Origin: an uncultured Fusobacteriaceae bacterium
GTDB lineage: Bacteria; Fusobacteriota; Fusobacteriia; Fusobacteriales; Fusobacteriaceae
Length of the DNA: 40,620 nt
Reading direction: 5' to 3'
Assembly (NCBI GenBank): GCA_947072665.1
Contig: CAMTIW010000008.1
Location: 1 to 40,620 of the forward strand
Part shown: positions 15,851 to 24,092 of the stretch, in pieces
Layout of the letters: the number at the start of each line of letters is the position of its first letter
Position numbering within the stretch: position 1 is the stretch's first letter
The notes under the pieces: model-generated
Told to the model about the DNA's origin: nothing
The model's database searches: none
The model's input: the letters and a program-made list of their open reading frames with translations, nothing else
Position numbers and translations under genes: made by a program

Positions 15851-16417
15851 ATGAAAATGGTAATTCATGGAAGACATCTGACTATAACACCTGCAATGAG
15901 AGAGTATGCTGAAGAAAAAATAGGAAGAGTTAAAAAATATTATGAAAACATTTTAGAAATAGATGTGACTCTTTCAGCAGTAAAGTTAAAAACAGGTCAC
16001 TATCATACAGTGGAAGCCTTAGTTTTTGTAAATGGAGCAACTATTAAAGGGAGTTCCACAGAACCAGATTTGTATGCTGCTATAGATGATGTTTCAGATA
16101 TATTAGAAGCTCAAGTTAAAAAAAGAAAAGAAAAAAAAGATGAAGAAAAATATATAAATGAAGAAAAATATATAAATAGTGTGAGAGAATTAAAAGTTGT
16201 TTCTAAAGAAGGTGGATTGAATAAAGAAATTTCAAAAACTGTAGTTAGTACTTCCCTTTCACCTAGACCTATGAGTTTAGAAGAGGCTATTTTACAACTT
16301 GAGTGTTTAAAAAGAAGTTTTTATGCTTTTATAAATGCTGAAACAAGAGAGATGAACGTGGTTTATCACAGAGAAGATGGAGATTATGGACATATAGAAT
16401 CTTCCACAAGAGATTAA
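15851..16417 (+). CDS. hpf: Ribosome hibernation promoting factor, long form
   Basis: A 188-residue long-type HPF that dimerises 70S ribosomes into inactive 100S particles. Residues 1-95 form the ribosome-binding domain (VIHGRHLTITPAMREYAEEKI). A charged linker follows and then the C-terminal dimerisation domain from about residue 135 (RPMSLEEAILQLECLKRSFYAF). The ATG at 15851 has AAGGAG 8 bases upstream; a GTG at 15842 abuts that ribosome-binding site and is unsuitable. The linker contains a perfect 18-base tandem duplication (16142-16177) that repeats EEKYIN. A strong terminator follows. Confidence 0.93.
   Translation: MKMVIHGRHLTITPAMREYAEEKIGRVKKYYENILEIDVTLSAVKLKTGHYHTVEALVFVNGATIKGSSTEPDLYAAIDDVSDILEAQVKKRKEKKDEEKYINEEKYINSVRELKVVSKEGGLNKEISKTVVSTSLSPRPMSLEEAILQLECLKRSFYAFINAETREMNVVYHREDGDYGHIESSTRD
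16142..16177 (+). repeat. In-frame 18-bp tandem duplication in the hpf linker
   Basis: GAAGAAAAATATATAAAT occurs twice in direct succession without mismatch, encoding EEKYIN twice (residues 98-109). The lack of divergence suggests a recent duplication or slippage event. Confidence 0.9.
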
Positions 16418-16421
16418 AATT

Positions 16422-16454
16422 AAAAGGGTAGCTTTTAAAAGCTACCCTTTTTTC
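16422..16454 (+). terminator. Intrinsic terminator behind hpf
   Basis: Arms AAAAGGGTAGC and GCTACCCTTTT (16422-16432 with 16441-16451) around TTTTAAAA, followed by more T. It isolates hpf from the cobalamin run. Confidence 0.9.
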
Positions 16455-16502
16455 TAATCTATATTTTTCCATATAGAAAATTTAGAGAAATACAAAAAAA
16501 TA

Positions 16503-16511
16503 TGTTATAAT
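16503..16511 (+). promoter_or_regulatory. Extended -10 promoter of the cobalamin operon
   Basis: TGT-TATAAT gives a perfect -10 box with the TGn extension, 49 bases before cobU. The -35 region is poor (TAGAGA). The space between the hpf terminator and cobU is about 100 bases, too short for a standard cobalamin riboswitch, and none was seen. Confidence 0.6.
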
Positions 16512-16559
16512 CTAATGAAAGAAATTCAAAAAAATACTTTAAAATTAATGTGAGGAAAA

Positions 16560-17150
16560 ATGGGGAAAATTATTTATGTAACAGGTGGGGCAAGAAGTGG
16601 GAAAAGTTTTTATGCTGAAAAATATATAAGAAATCAAGCTAAGAAAATTAGAATATACCTAGCCACAGGAATAGCTTTTGATAATGAGATGAAAGAGAGA
16701 GTTAAAAGTCATAAGATTCAAAGAGGTAGTGATTGGATAACAATAGAACAATATAAAAATTTGGATAGTCATTTGGAAAAGATTTTGGAAGAGTTGAAAA
16801 AAAGTAATGAAAAAAAACAAGAGGTTATAATTTTATTAGATTGTTTAACAAATATGGTTTCCAATATGATGATAATGGATGTAGAAAGAGATTGGGATAA
16901 CTTATCTCAAAATGAGATAAAAAAAATTGAATCGGATATAAAAATACAACTAGAAAACTTATTGATTTTTATAGAAAATAATAATCTTACATTAGTTGTA
17001 GTATCCAATGAGGTTGGTATGGGAATCGTACCTGAAAATTCTTTAGCTAGATACTTTAGAGATATAGCTGGCAGGATGAATCAATTAGTTGCACAAAAAT
17101 CTAAAGAGGCTTATTTACTTGTTTCTGGTATAGAAATAAAGTTGAAATAA
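16560..17150 (+). CDS. cobU: Adenosylcobinamide kinase / adenosylcobinamide-phosphate guanylyltransferase
   Basis: A 196-residue bifunctional CobU/CobP enzyme. It phosphorylates adenosylcobinamide and then transfers GMP, making the GDP-cobinamide used by CobS. The P-loop GGARSGKS is at 9-16, then YLATGIAFDNEMKERVKSHK, LLDCLTNMVSNM, and the C-terminal VVSNEVGMGIVPENSLARYFRDIAG, all family signatures. It is the first gene of a compact run (cobU-cobS-cobC-cobT) that performs the last steps of cobalamin assembly and can also salvage cobinamide. Confidence 0.95.
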   Translation: MGKIIYVTGGARSGKSFYAEKYIRNQAKKIRIYLATGIAFDNEMKERVKSHKIQRGSDWITIEQYKNLDSHLEKILEELKKSNEKKQEVIILLDCLTNMVSNMMIMDVERDWDNLSQNEIKKIESDIKIQLENLLIFIENNNLTLVVVSNEVGMGIVPENSLARYFRDIAGRMNQLVAQKSKEAYLLVSGIEIKLK

Positions 17151-17172
17151 TATAAAGTGGAGGAATTAAAAG

Positions 17173-17931
17173 ATGAAAGGATTAATACAACTTTTTAAAT
17201 TTATGACAAGGTTACCGATTTATGATAAAGGAGAATTTAATTCTGAAGAATTAGGGAAAAGTATGAAATTTTTTCCATTAGTTGGAATAATTATAGGAAT
17301 AATAATGTATTCAATACATAGTTTATTATCAATATATATAAACTCATCAATTCTAATTGCAACATTAATTGTTGTAAGCTATGTTATATTAACAGGTGGT
17401 TTACACCTAGATGGACTTTCAGATACATTTGATGGAATTTTTAGTTACAGAAGTAAGCAAAGAATGTTAGAAATTATGAAGGATTCAAGAATAGGAGCTA
17501 ATGGTGCTATTACCATAACACTTTATTTTATTTTAAATATAGTACTTCTATCAGAGTTAGAAACAATTGAAGTTCCAATGGGAGCATTTATTCTTATCTA
17601 TCCTGTTGTAGGTCGAATGTGTAGTGTTATAAATTGCGCTACCGCTCAATATGCCAAATCCAGTGGAATGGCAAAATCCTTTGTAGATAATACAAATATA
17701 AATGATTTTCTAATATCTTTCGCCATTACAATAGGCTATACTTATTTTGTTTTAAGTTATTTTTCTTTAAATTTTAACTATTTGTTAATAGTTCCAATTA
17801 TTTGTATATTAGGTTATTATTTTGCTAAGTTAATGACTAAGAAAATAGGTGGAATAACAGGAGATACTTTAGGTGCTGTATTAGAATTAAGTCAAATAAT
17901 AATGTTATTTTTGGTATATTTTATTAGATAG
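17173..17931 (+). CDS. cobS: Adenosylcobinamide-GDP ribazoletransferase (cobalamin synthase)
   Basis: A 252-residue integral membrane enzyme that joins GDP-cobinamide to alpha-ribazole (or its phosphate). The family starts with FKFMTRLPI, and the acidic metal site is GGLHLDGLSDTFDGIFS near residue 76, followed by KDSRIGANGAI. Several hydrophobic helices fill the rest. It lies 22 bases after cobU with GGAGG as ribosome-binding site. Confidence 0.94.
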   Translation: MKGLIQLFKFMTRLPIYDKGEFNSEELGKSMKFFPLVGIIIGIIMYSIHSLLSIYINSSILIATLIVVSYVILTGGLHLDGLSDTFDGIFSYRSKQRMLEIMKDSRIGANGAITITLYFILNIVLLSELETIEVPMGAFILIYPVVGRMCSVINCATAQYAKSSGMAKSFVDNTNINDFLISFAITIGYTYFVLSYFSLNFNYLLIVPIICILGYYFAKLMTKKIGGITGDTLGAVLELSQIIMLFLVYFIR

Positions 17932-17944
17932 GGAGAAAAATTTC

Positions 17945-18547
17945 ATGGGAAAATTAATTTTAGTTAGACATGGGGAGACAAAACATAATAAAGATAAAGT
18001 TTTTTATGGTTGGACAGATGTAGTTTTAAATGAAACAGGAAAAATTCAAGCTGAAAAAGCTAAAAAAATCATGTTGAATTTAGATTATGATAAAATATTT
18101 ACAAGTCCACTTTTGAGAGCCTATGAGACAGCTAAAAAAATAAATGTGAAAAATTTAGAGTTAGTAGAAAAAGAAGAACTGAAAGAACTAAATTTCGGCA
18201 TATTTGAAGGTTTTAATTACCAAGAGATACTAGAAAAATATCCAAAAGAAGCAAAAATAGCATTTTCTGATTGGAAGAATTATAACTATAAAACTGGTGA
18301 AAACCCTAGACAGCTACAAAAAAGAGTTTTAAAATTAATTGAAAAAGAGATTGATTTAAAAAATGAAGTTACTGTTTTAGTTACTCATTGGGGAGTTATA
18401 AGCTGTTTGTTAAGTTATTATTTTTCAAAAAATTTAGAAGGATATTGGAAATATAATGCTAAAAATGGAAGTATTTGTATAATTTCATTTACTGAGAGTG
18501 GTTTTCCAATATTAGAAGGATTCAATATAGGGGAAAATAATGAATAA
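17945..18547 (+). CDS. cobC: Histidine phosphatase, probable alpha-ribazole phosphatase
   Basis: A 200-residue member of the histidine (phosphoglycerate mutase-like) phosphatase family. The phosphohistidine motif LVRHGETKHN is at 6-15, followed by FTSPLLRAYETA, LNFGIFEGF and VTHWGVIS with the second catalytic His. Its position between cobS and cobT supports removal of phosphate from alpha-ribazole phosphate or cobalamin phosphate. By sequence alone it could be a generic member of the family. It overlaps cobT by 8 bases. Confidence 0.85.
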   Translation: MGKLILVRHGETKHNKDKVFYGWTDVVLNETGKIQAEKAKKIMLNLDYDKIFTSPLLRAYETAKKINVKNLELVEKEELKELNFGIFEGFNYQEILEKYPKEAKIAFSDWKNYNYKTGENPRQLQKRVLKLIEKEIDLKNEVTVLVTHWGVISCLLSYYFSKNLEGYWKYNAKNGSICIISFTESGFPILEGFNIGENNE

Positions 18548-19592
18548 ATTAAAAAAATGTATAGAAGAAATAGAAGAAGTAGATGTTTTAGCTAAGATAA
18601 GAGCTGGGAAATGGCTAGATTCAAGAATGAAACCAATAGGCAGCTTAGGATTTTTAGAAAAGCTGGGAATAAAAATATCTGGTATAACAGGTAATGAATT
18701 TTATGAAATAAAAAAATCTTGTCATATTGTTGCAGCTAGTGATAATGGCGTTGTGGAAGAGGGAATTTCAGGCTGTCCTACAGAATACACTGCTATAGTT
18801 TCTGAGGCTATGTTACAAGAAATAGCGGCAATTGGTATTATTTCAAAAAATTTAAATGTGGACTTAAAAGTTGTAGATATTGGAATAAATGGAGATATAG
18901 TAAGAAATTATCCAAATTTATACAGAAAAAAAATAAGCTATGGCACTAAAAATTTTACAAAAGAATTTGCCATGACTAGAAGCCAAGTTATAGAAGCAAT
19001 AGAAGTAGGAATTGATTTAATAGAAGAACTATCAGGTTCTTATGATATTTTTTCCAATGGAGAAATGGGAATTGGGAATACTACCACAAGTTCAGCTATA
19101 TTATATTCTCTTACAAAAAATAATTTAGATGAATTAGTAGGACGTGGTGGCGGTTTATCTGATATAGCTTTAATAGAAAAAAAAAGAGTAATAAAAGAAA
19201 GTTGTGAAAAATATAATACATTTGAAATGAATCCAATAGATATAATGGCAGCAGTGGGGGGCTATGATATAGCTTGTATGGTTGGAATGTATTTAGGTGC
19301 AGCAGCTAATAAAAAACCTATGTTAACAGATGGTTTTATTTCCTCGGTAGCAGCTATTGTTGCAAGTAAAATAGAGCCCAAAGTAAAAGATTATATTATT
19401 GTGACTCATAAAAGTGAAGAACCTGGTATGAATATAATTTTAAAGGAGTTAAATTTAAAGGCACCTTTAAATATGAATATGAGATTAGGAGAGGGGACAG
19501 GAGCAATTTTTGTCCACCCAATGGCTAAATGTGCCATGGAAATAATAAGAACAATGAAAACAAAAGAGGAAGTATATAAGATAATTCTTTAG
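18540..19592 (+). CDS. cobT: Nicotinate-nucleotide--dimethylbenzimidazole phosphoribosyltransferase
   Basis: A 350-residue enzyme that activates the lower-ligand base of cobalamin to alpha-ribazole phosphate. Family motifs include KPIGSLGFLEKLG near the N-terminus, ASDNGVVEEGIS, NGEMGIGNTTTSSA and the C-terminal MRLGEGTGAI, where Glu318 is the expected catalytic base. The length is normal. It is translationally coupled to cobC by an 8-base overlap. Confidence 0.95.
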   Translation: MNKLKKCIEEIEEVDVLAKIRAGKWLDSRMKPIGSLGFLEKLGIKISGITGNEFYEIKKSCHIVAASDNGVVEEGISGCPTEYTAIVSEAMLQEIAAIGIISKNLNVDLKVVDIGINGDIVRNYPNLYRKKISYGTKNFTKEFAMTRSQVIEAIEVGIDLIEELSGSYDIFSNGEMGIGNTTTSSAILYSLTKNNLDELVGRGGGLSDIALIEKKRVIKESCEKYNTFEMNPIDIMAAVGGYDIACMVGMYLGAAANKKPMLTDGFISSVAAIVASKIEPKVKDYIIVTHKSEEPGMNIILKELNLKAPLNMNMRLGEGTGAIFVHPMAKCAMEIIRTMKTKEEVYKIIL

Positions 19593-19604
19593 AGGAGGAA
19601 CCTT

Positions 19605-20408
19605 TTGGATAATGGACATCGAAAAAGATTGAGAGATAAATATCTAAACCAAGGATTTTTAGGATTCTATCATGATTATGAGAAATTGGAGTTTTTATTA
19701 ACTTTTACTATTTTTCAAAAAGATGTAAAACCCATAGCCAAAAACCTTATAGAAACTTTTATTACTATTGAAGGTGTTCTTAAAGCTGATGCTAAAGAGT
19801 TAAAAAAAATAAACGGTTTAGGTGAGATTTCAATTTGTTTCTTAAAGTTTATAGCAGATTTGAATAGTGATATATTTAAAACTCATAGTAAAATAAATAC
19901 AATAACTATGAATAATAAAAATGAGGTCATAGCATATTTAAAAAATGAGATAGGTTTTGAAGATAGAGAGAATTTTATAGTTTTATATTTAAATTCAGCT
20001 AATCAATTATTAAATAATAAAGACTTGGAAAGTGATGTATTGTTTAAAGGAACTTTAGATAGAAGTGCTATTTATCCAAGAGAAATTATAAAGAAGATAT
20101 TTGAACAATATGAAGCCATTGAAGAGAATATTCAAGGGAAAATAATGAATAAATTAGAAAATAAAGAGATAATTTTAGATAAACAAATGAAAAAAATTAT
20201 AGATGAAGCTTTTAGATACAAAGCTAAATCAGTGATTATTTCACATAATCATCCAAGTGGAAATATAAACCCTTCCAAAGCGGATATAGATATTACAAAA
20301 AATATGAAAAAAATATTAAATATGGTAGATATAAGATTATTAGACCATATAATAGTAACCAAGGAAGCTTATTTTAGTTTTTTAGAGGAAGGTTTGCTTG
20401 AGTTTTAG
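19605..20408 (+). CDS. RadC-like JAB/MPN-domain protein with an insertion
   Basis: A 267-residue protein of the RadC (UPF0758) family, whose cellular role is unsettled. The N-terminal helix-hairpin-helix region contains KKINGLGEISICFLKFI (67-83). The C-terminal JAB metal-binding site is intact: HNHPSG with His214 and His216 and Asp227 in SKAD. Between PREIIKKI and EAFRYKAKSVIISHNHP there is an extra, mostly charged segment of roughly 30 residues (about 167-199) that I do not expect in standard RadC. The start is TTG at 19605 with AGGAGG 6 bases upstream. It lies 12 bases after cobT. Confidence 0.85.
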   Translation: MDNGHRKRLRDKYLNQGFLGFYHDYEKLEFLLTFTIFQKDVKPIAKNLIETFITIEGVLKADAKELKKINGLGEISICFLKFIADLNSDIFKTHSKINTITMNNKNEVIAYLKNEIGFEDRENFIVLYLNSANQLLNNKDLESDVLFKGTLDRSAIYPREIIKKIFEQYEAIEENIQGKIMNKLENKEIILDKQMKKIIDEAFRYKAKSVIISHNHPSGNINPSKADIDITKNMKKILNMVDIRLLDHIIVTKEAYFSFLEEGLLEF

Positions 20409-20418
20409 GAGGAATGAA

Positions 20419-21354
20419 GTGGAAGAGTTTAAAGAAGAAAATAAAGAATTAGAAAATAAAGAATTAGAAGCTAAAATGGAGTCTTATAATGTTCTAGGAG
20501 TTATGTTTGAAGTTACTAAAAAAAGATATTATTTTGAAATTGTAGACAATGAAATATATAAAAAAGGTGATAGAGTCGTTGTAGATACTGTAAGAGGAAA
20601 AGAGATTGGATTGGTCTATGGAAAACCAATGATATTACCAGAGAGAATGTTAGTTCTTCCTCTTAAACCTGTATTAAAAAAAGCAGTGGAAGAAGAAATT
20701 CTTTATTATGATAAATTAAAGTTAGAATCCAAAGAAGCTTATAAAGTATGTAAAAAAAAGATTGTAGATCACAAGTTACCTATGAAATTAATAGAAACAG
20801 AATATACTTTTGATAAAACAAAACTTATATTTTATTTTACTGCAGAAGGTAGAATAGATTTTAGAGAACTTGTAAAGGACTTGGCACTAATATTCAAAGT
20901 GAGAATAGAACTGAGACAAATAGGTGTTAGAGATGAAGCGAGAATACTGGGGAATATTGGAATTTGTGGAAAAGAATTATGTTGTAGAACTTTTATAAAT
21001 AAATTTGATTCAGTATCAATAAAAATGGCAAGAGACCAAGGGTTAGTAATTAATCCTGCTAAAATATCTGGTGTTTGTGGAAGATTGTTGTGTTGTATAA
21101 ACTACGAATATTACCAATATGAAGAGGCACTTAGAAGCTATCCAGCTGTACATCAAAGTGTAAAAACAGAATTTGGAGATGCAAAAGTATTGAGTATCAG
21201 TCCATTAAATGGATTCTTATATGTAGATACAGCAGCCAAAGGAATAATGAAACTTAAAATAGAAGAGATAACATTCAATAAGAAAGAAGCATCTAAATTA
21301 AAAAATACAACTACACCAGATGAAAAAGTACATAAAATTCTTGAAAAGGAGTAA
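20419..21354 (+). CDS. ricT: PSP1-domain protein, RicT/YaaT-like
   Basis: A 311-residue protein with a PSP1 domain. In Bacillus the homologue RicT (YaaT) forms an iron-sulfur complex with RicA and RicF that affects RNA processing; here only the RicT-like part is seen. Two Cys-rich blocks typical of the family are present: GICGKELCCRTF and SGVCGRLLCCINYEYYQYEE. The start is GTG at 20419, 6 bases after AGGAGG; an upstream TTG in the same frame overlaps the previous gene and precedes that ribosome-binding site. The charged N-terminus carries a perfect tandem ENKEL duplication. It is followed after 2 bases by the methyltransferase gene. Confidence 0.85.
   Translation: MEEFKEENKELENKELEAKMESYNVLGVMFEVTKKRYYFEIVDNEIYKKGDRVVVDTVRGKEIGLVYGKPMILPERMLVLPLKPVLKKAVEEEILYYDKLKLESKEAYKVCKKKIVDHKLPMKLIETEYTFDKTKLIFYFTAEGRIDFRELVKDLALIFKVRIELRQIGVRDEARILGNIGICGKELCCRTFINKFDSVSIKMARDQGLVINPAKISGVCGRLLCCINYEYYQYEEALRSYPAVHQSVKTEFGDAKVLSISPLNGFLYVDTAAKGIMKLKIEEITFNKKEASKLKNTTTPDEKVHKILEKE
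20437..20466 (+). repeat. In-frame 15-bp tandem duplication in the PSP1 gene
   Basis: GAAAATAAAGAATTA occurs twice in succession with no mismatch, encoding ENKEL twice in the charged N-terminal extension. Confidence 0.88.
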
Positions 21355-21356
21355 AA

Positions 21357-22019
21357 ATGAGTGATATAACAGATTTATTTCAAGGTTATAAACTGATTCA
21401 AGAAAAAGATGGCTTTAGATTTTCTTCAGATGCAATTGTATTAACTGAATTTATTGGGGATTTAAAAGAAAAAAAAGTTTTAGAAATAGGAACTGGAAAT
21501 GGAATTATCCCTATTTTACTAAAAATTCAAGATAAAATAGATTTTATAACGGCTCTAGAGGTTCAAAACTCAGTATCAGAATTAGCTAAAAAAAATATTG
21601 AAATAAATAATTTAGAATCTAATATAGAAATTATAAATATAGATGTAAAAGATTATGAAAAAAGTAATTTTTATGATACTATAATATCCAACCCTCCATA
21701 TATGAAAGTAGATGGAAAAAATATAAATAAAAATGATAAGAAAACAATAGCTAGACATGAGATAAAATTGGAGTTAAAAGATTTAATTGTTCATGGAAAA
21801 CGCCTTTTAAAACCAAGAGGTAGTTTTTATATGGTTCATAGAACTCATAGACTTCCTGAAATAATAGTTGAACTTAATAAAAATAATATGTTTTTAGAAA
21901 AATTGAAATTTGTTTATCATTGTGAAGGGAAAAAATCAAATTTAGTTTTAATAAAAGCAAATAAAGGAAAAAATATTATATTAGAAGTTGAGGAACCGCT
22001 ATATTTAGAGAGGAAATAA
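21357..22019 (+). CDS. SAM-dependent N6-adenine tRNA methyltransferase, TrmN6/YfiC-like
   Basis: A 220-residue class I methyltransferase. The SAM-binding motif is VLEIGTGNGIIPILL, and the catalytic motif NPPYMK marks it as an amino-group (N6-adenine) methyltransferase. The opening LFQGYKLIQEKDGFRFSSDAIVL is characteristic of the YfiC/TrmN6 group, which modifies A37 of tRNA-Val. The exact tRNA target is not shown by sequence. It is the last gene of the run that starts at cobU and is followed by a perfect hairpin. Confidence 0.85.
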   Translation: MSDITDLFQGYKLIQEKDGFRFSSDAIVLTEFIGDLKEKKVLEIGTGNGIIPILLKIQDKIDFITALEVQNSVSELAKKNIEINNLESNIEIINIDVKDYEKSNFYDTIISNPPYMKVDGKNINKNDKKTIARHEIKLELKDLIVHGKRLLKPRGSFYMVHRTHRLPEIIVELNKNNMFLEKLKFVYHCEGKKSNLVLIKANKGKNIILEVEEPLYLERK

Positions 22020-22024
22020 TATTG

Positions 22025-22056
22025 TAAAATACCTCCATGTAAATGGAGGTATTTTA
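22025..22056 (+). terminator. Perfect hairpin between methyltransferase gene and uvrB
   Basis: TAAAATACCTCCAT (22025-22038) pairs perfectly with ATGGAGGTATTTTA (22043-22056) around GTAA. The T-run is inside the stem and no T-tail follows, so termination may be partial. It may instead protect or process the transcript. Confidence 0.6.
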
Positions 22057-22073
22057 ACACTTGGGGTGAGATT

Positions 22074-24056
22074 ATGTTTAAAATATTTTCTAAATATAAA
22101 CCTACTGGAGATCAACCAGAAGCAATAGAAAAAATAAGTAAAAATATTATAAAGGGAGTAAAAAACCAAACTTTGTTAGGAGTAACAGGATCGGGAAAAA
22201 CCTTTACCATTGCAAGTGTTATACAAAAAGTACAAAGACCTGCTTTAATATTAGCTCCCAACAAAACATTAGCAGCACAACTCTATGAGGAATATAAAAA
22301 ATTTTTTCCAGAGAATGCTGTGGAATATTTTGTATCTTATTATGACTATTATCAACCAGAAGCCTATATAGCATCAACAGATACATATATAGAAAAAGAT
22401 TCTTCTGTAAATGAAGAGATAGATAAACTGAGAAACTCTGCAACAGCTGCACTTATTCATAGAAAAGATGTTATAATAGTAGCGTCAGTCTCAGCAATTT
22501 ACGGATTGGGTTCTCCAGAAATATATAGAAAAACAACAATTCCAATAGATTTTAAAACAGGTATAGAAAGAAAAAACCTTATTCAAAAATTAATAGCATT
22601 GAGATATGAAAGAAATGATATGAGTTTTGAAAGAGGTAAATTTAGAATTAAAGGTGATGTGATAGATATTTATCCTTCATATATGGAAACTGGCTATAGA
22701 CTTGAGTATTTTGATGAAGAATTGGAATGTATATCGGAAATAAATACTCTTACAGGTCAAAAATTAAAAAAAAATTTGGAGAGAATTGTTATCTACCCAG
22801 CTACACATTATATAACAGAAGAAGGTTCAAGTGAACGAATAATAAATCAAATAGAAGAAGATTTAAAAGTTGAAGTTGAAGATTTTATGAAACAAGGAAA
22901 ACTTTTAGAGGCTCAAAGATTACAGCAAAGAACTATGTATGATATAGAAATGATAAAAGAGATTGGTTATTGTAAAGGGATAGAAAATTATTCTAGATAT
23001 TTATCAAATAGAGAGCGAGGTTCCATGCCAGAAACCTTAATAAATTATTTCCCAAAGGATTTTGTTGTTTATATTGATGAGTCACATGTTGGAATACCAC
23101 AGATAAGAGGGATGTATAATGGTGATAAAGCTAGAAAAACAAATTTAGTAGAAAATGGTTTCAGATTAAAATCTGCACTGGATAACAGACCTTTAATGTT
23201 TGAAGAGTTTCGGCATTTAATAAATCAAACAGTTTTTGTATCAGCAACACCAGGAGATTTTGAATTAGAAGTGTCCCGAGAAAATATTATAGATCAACTA
23301 ATAAGACCAACTGGGATAATAGACCCACCAATAGAAGTTAAATCAACTAAAAATCAAGTGGATGACCTTTTTGATCAAATAAAAATAGAAATAAAAAAAG
23401 GAAATAGGATACTGGTAACAACTTTAACTAAAAAAATGGCAGAAGAATTAACTGAGTATTATACAAGTTTGGGTATTAAAGTGAAATATATACATTCAGA
23501 TATAGATACCCTAGAAAGAATAAGTATTATAAAATCTCTCAGAAGAGGAGAGTTTGATGTTCTTGTAGGAATAAATTTATTAAGAGAAGGGTTAGATATT
23601 CCAGAAGTTGCCTTAGTTGCAATATTGGAAGCGGATAAGGAAGGTTTTTTAAGAAGTAGACGTTCACTAATACAGACAATAGGAAGAGCTGCTAGAAATA
23701 TAGAGGGAAGAGTTATTTTATATGGAGATAAAATAACTGACTCAATGAGAAATGCCATGGAGGAAACTGAAAGAAGGAGAAAAAAACAAAGAGAATATAA
23801 TTTATTTAATAATATAGATCCTAAAAGTATTATTAATGAAATAGGTGAAGATATTATAAATTTAGATTACGGACTTCCCGTTGAAGATTTAAGAACTATA
23901 GATGAAAAAGTATTTACTTCAAAAAAAGATATAGAGAAAATTATTTTAAAATTAAGTAAAGAAATAGATATTTTAGCAAAAGAACTTAATTATGAGTTAG
24001 CCATAAAAAAAAGAGATGAAATGTTTAAATTGAAAAAATTATTTTTAGATTTTTAA
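22074..24056 (+). CDS. uvrB: UvrABC system protein B
   Basis: A 660-residue helicase-like damage-verification subunit of nucleotide excision repair. Walker A is GVTGSGKT (36-43), and the beta-hairpin region reads VSYYDYYQPEAYIASTDTYI. Other signatures are YIDESHVGIPQIRGMYNGD, VSATPGDFELE, LLREGLDIPEVALVAILEAD and QTIGRAARN. The C-terminal UVR domain (ELNYELAIKKRDEMFKLK) that contacts UvrC is present. The length is standard. uvrA and uvrC are not in the window. Confidence 0.97.
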   Translation: MFKIFSKYKPTGDQPEAIEKISKNIIKGVKNQTLLGVTGSGKTFTIASVIQKVQRPALILAPNKTLAAQLYEEYKKFFPENAVEYFVSYYDYYQPEAYIASTDTYIEKDSSVNEEIDKLRNSATAALIHRKDVIIVASVSAIYGLGSPEIYRKTTIPIDFKTGIERKNLIQKLIALRYERNDMSFERGKFRIKGDVIDIYPSYMETGYRLEYFDEELECISEINTLTGQKLKKNLERIVIYPATHYITEEGSSERIINQIEEDLKVEVEDFMKQGKLLEAQRLQQRTMYDIEMIKEIGYCKGIENYSRYLSNRERGSMPETLINYFPKDFVVYIDESHVGIPQIRGMYNGDKARKTNLVENGFRLKSALDNRPLMFEEFRHLINQTVFVSATPGDFELEVSRENIIDQLIRPTGIIDPPIEVKSTKNQVDDLFDQIKIEIKKGNRILVTTLTKKMAEELTEYYTSLGIKVKYIHSDIDTLERISIIKSLRRGEFDVLVGINLLREGLDIPEVALVAILEADKEGFLRSRRSLIQTIGRAARNIEGRVILYGDKITDSMRNAMEETERRRKKQREYNLFNNIDPKSIINEIGEDIINLDYGLPVEDLRTIDEKVFTSKKDIEKIILKLSKEIDILAKELNYELAIKKRDEMFKLKKLFLDF

Positions 24057-24092
24057 AATATTTTATTAGAAATAGGTGGTGTATATTAAAAC

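Noticed and set aside
16455-16559. Possible cobalamin riboswitch before the cob operon
   Set aside because: The space is too short, and no B12-box-like sequence or complex fold was seen.
19605-22019. A cobalamin-related role for the RadC-like, PSP1 and methyltransferase genes because they follow cobT
   Set aside because: Their families act on DNA, RNA processing and tRNA; close spacing alone is common in this compact genome.
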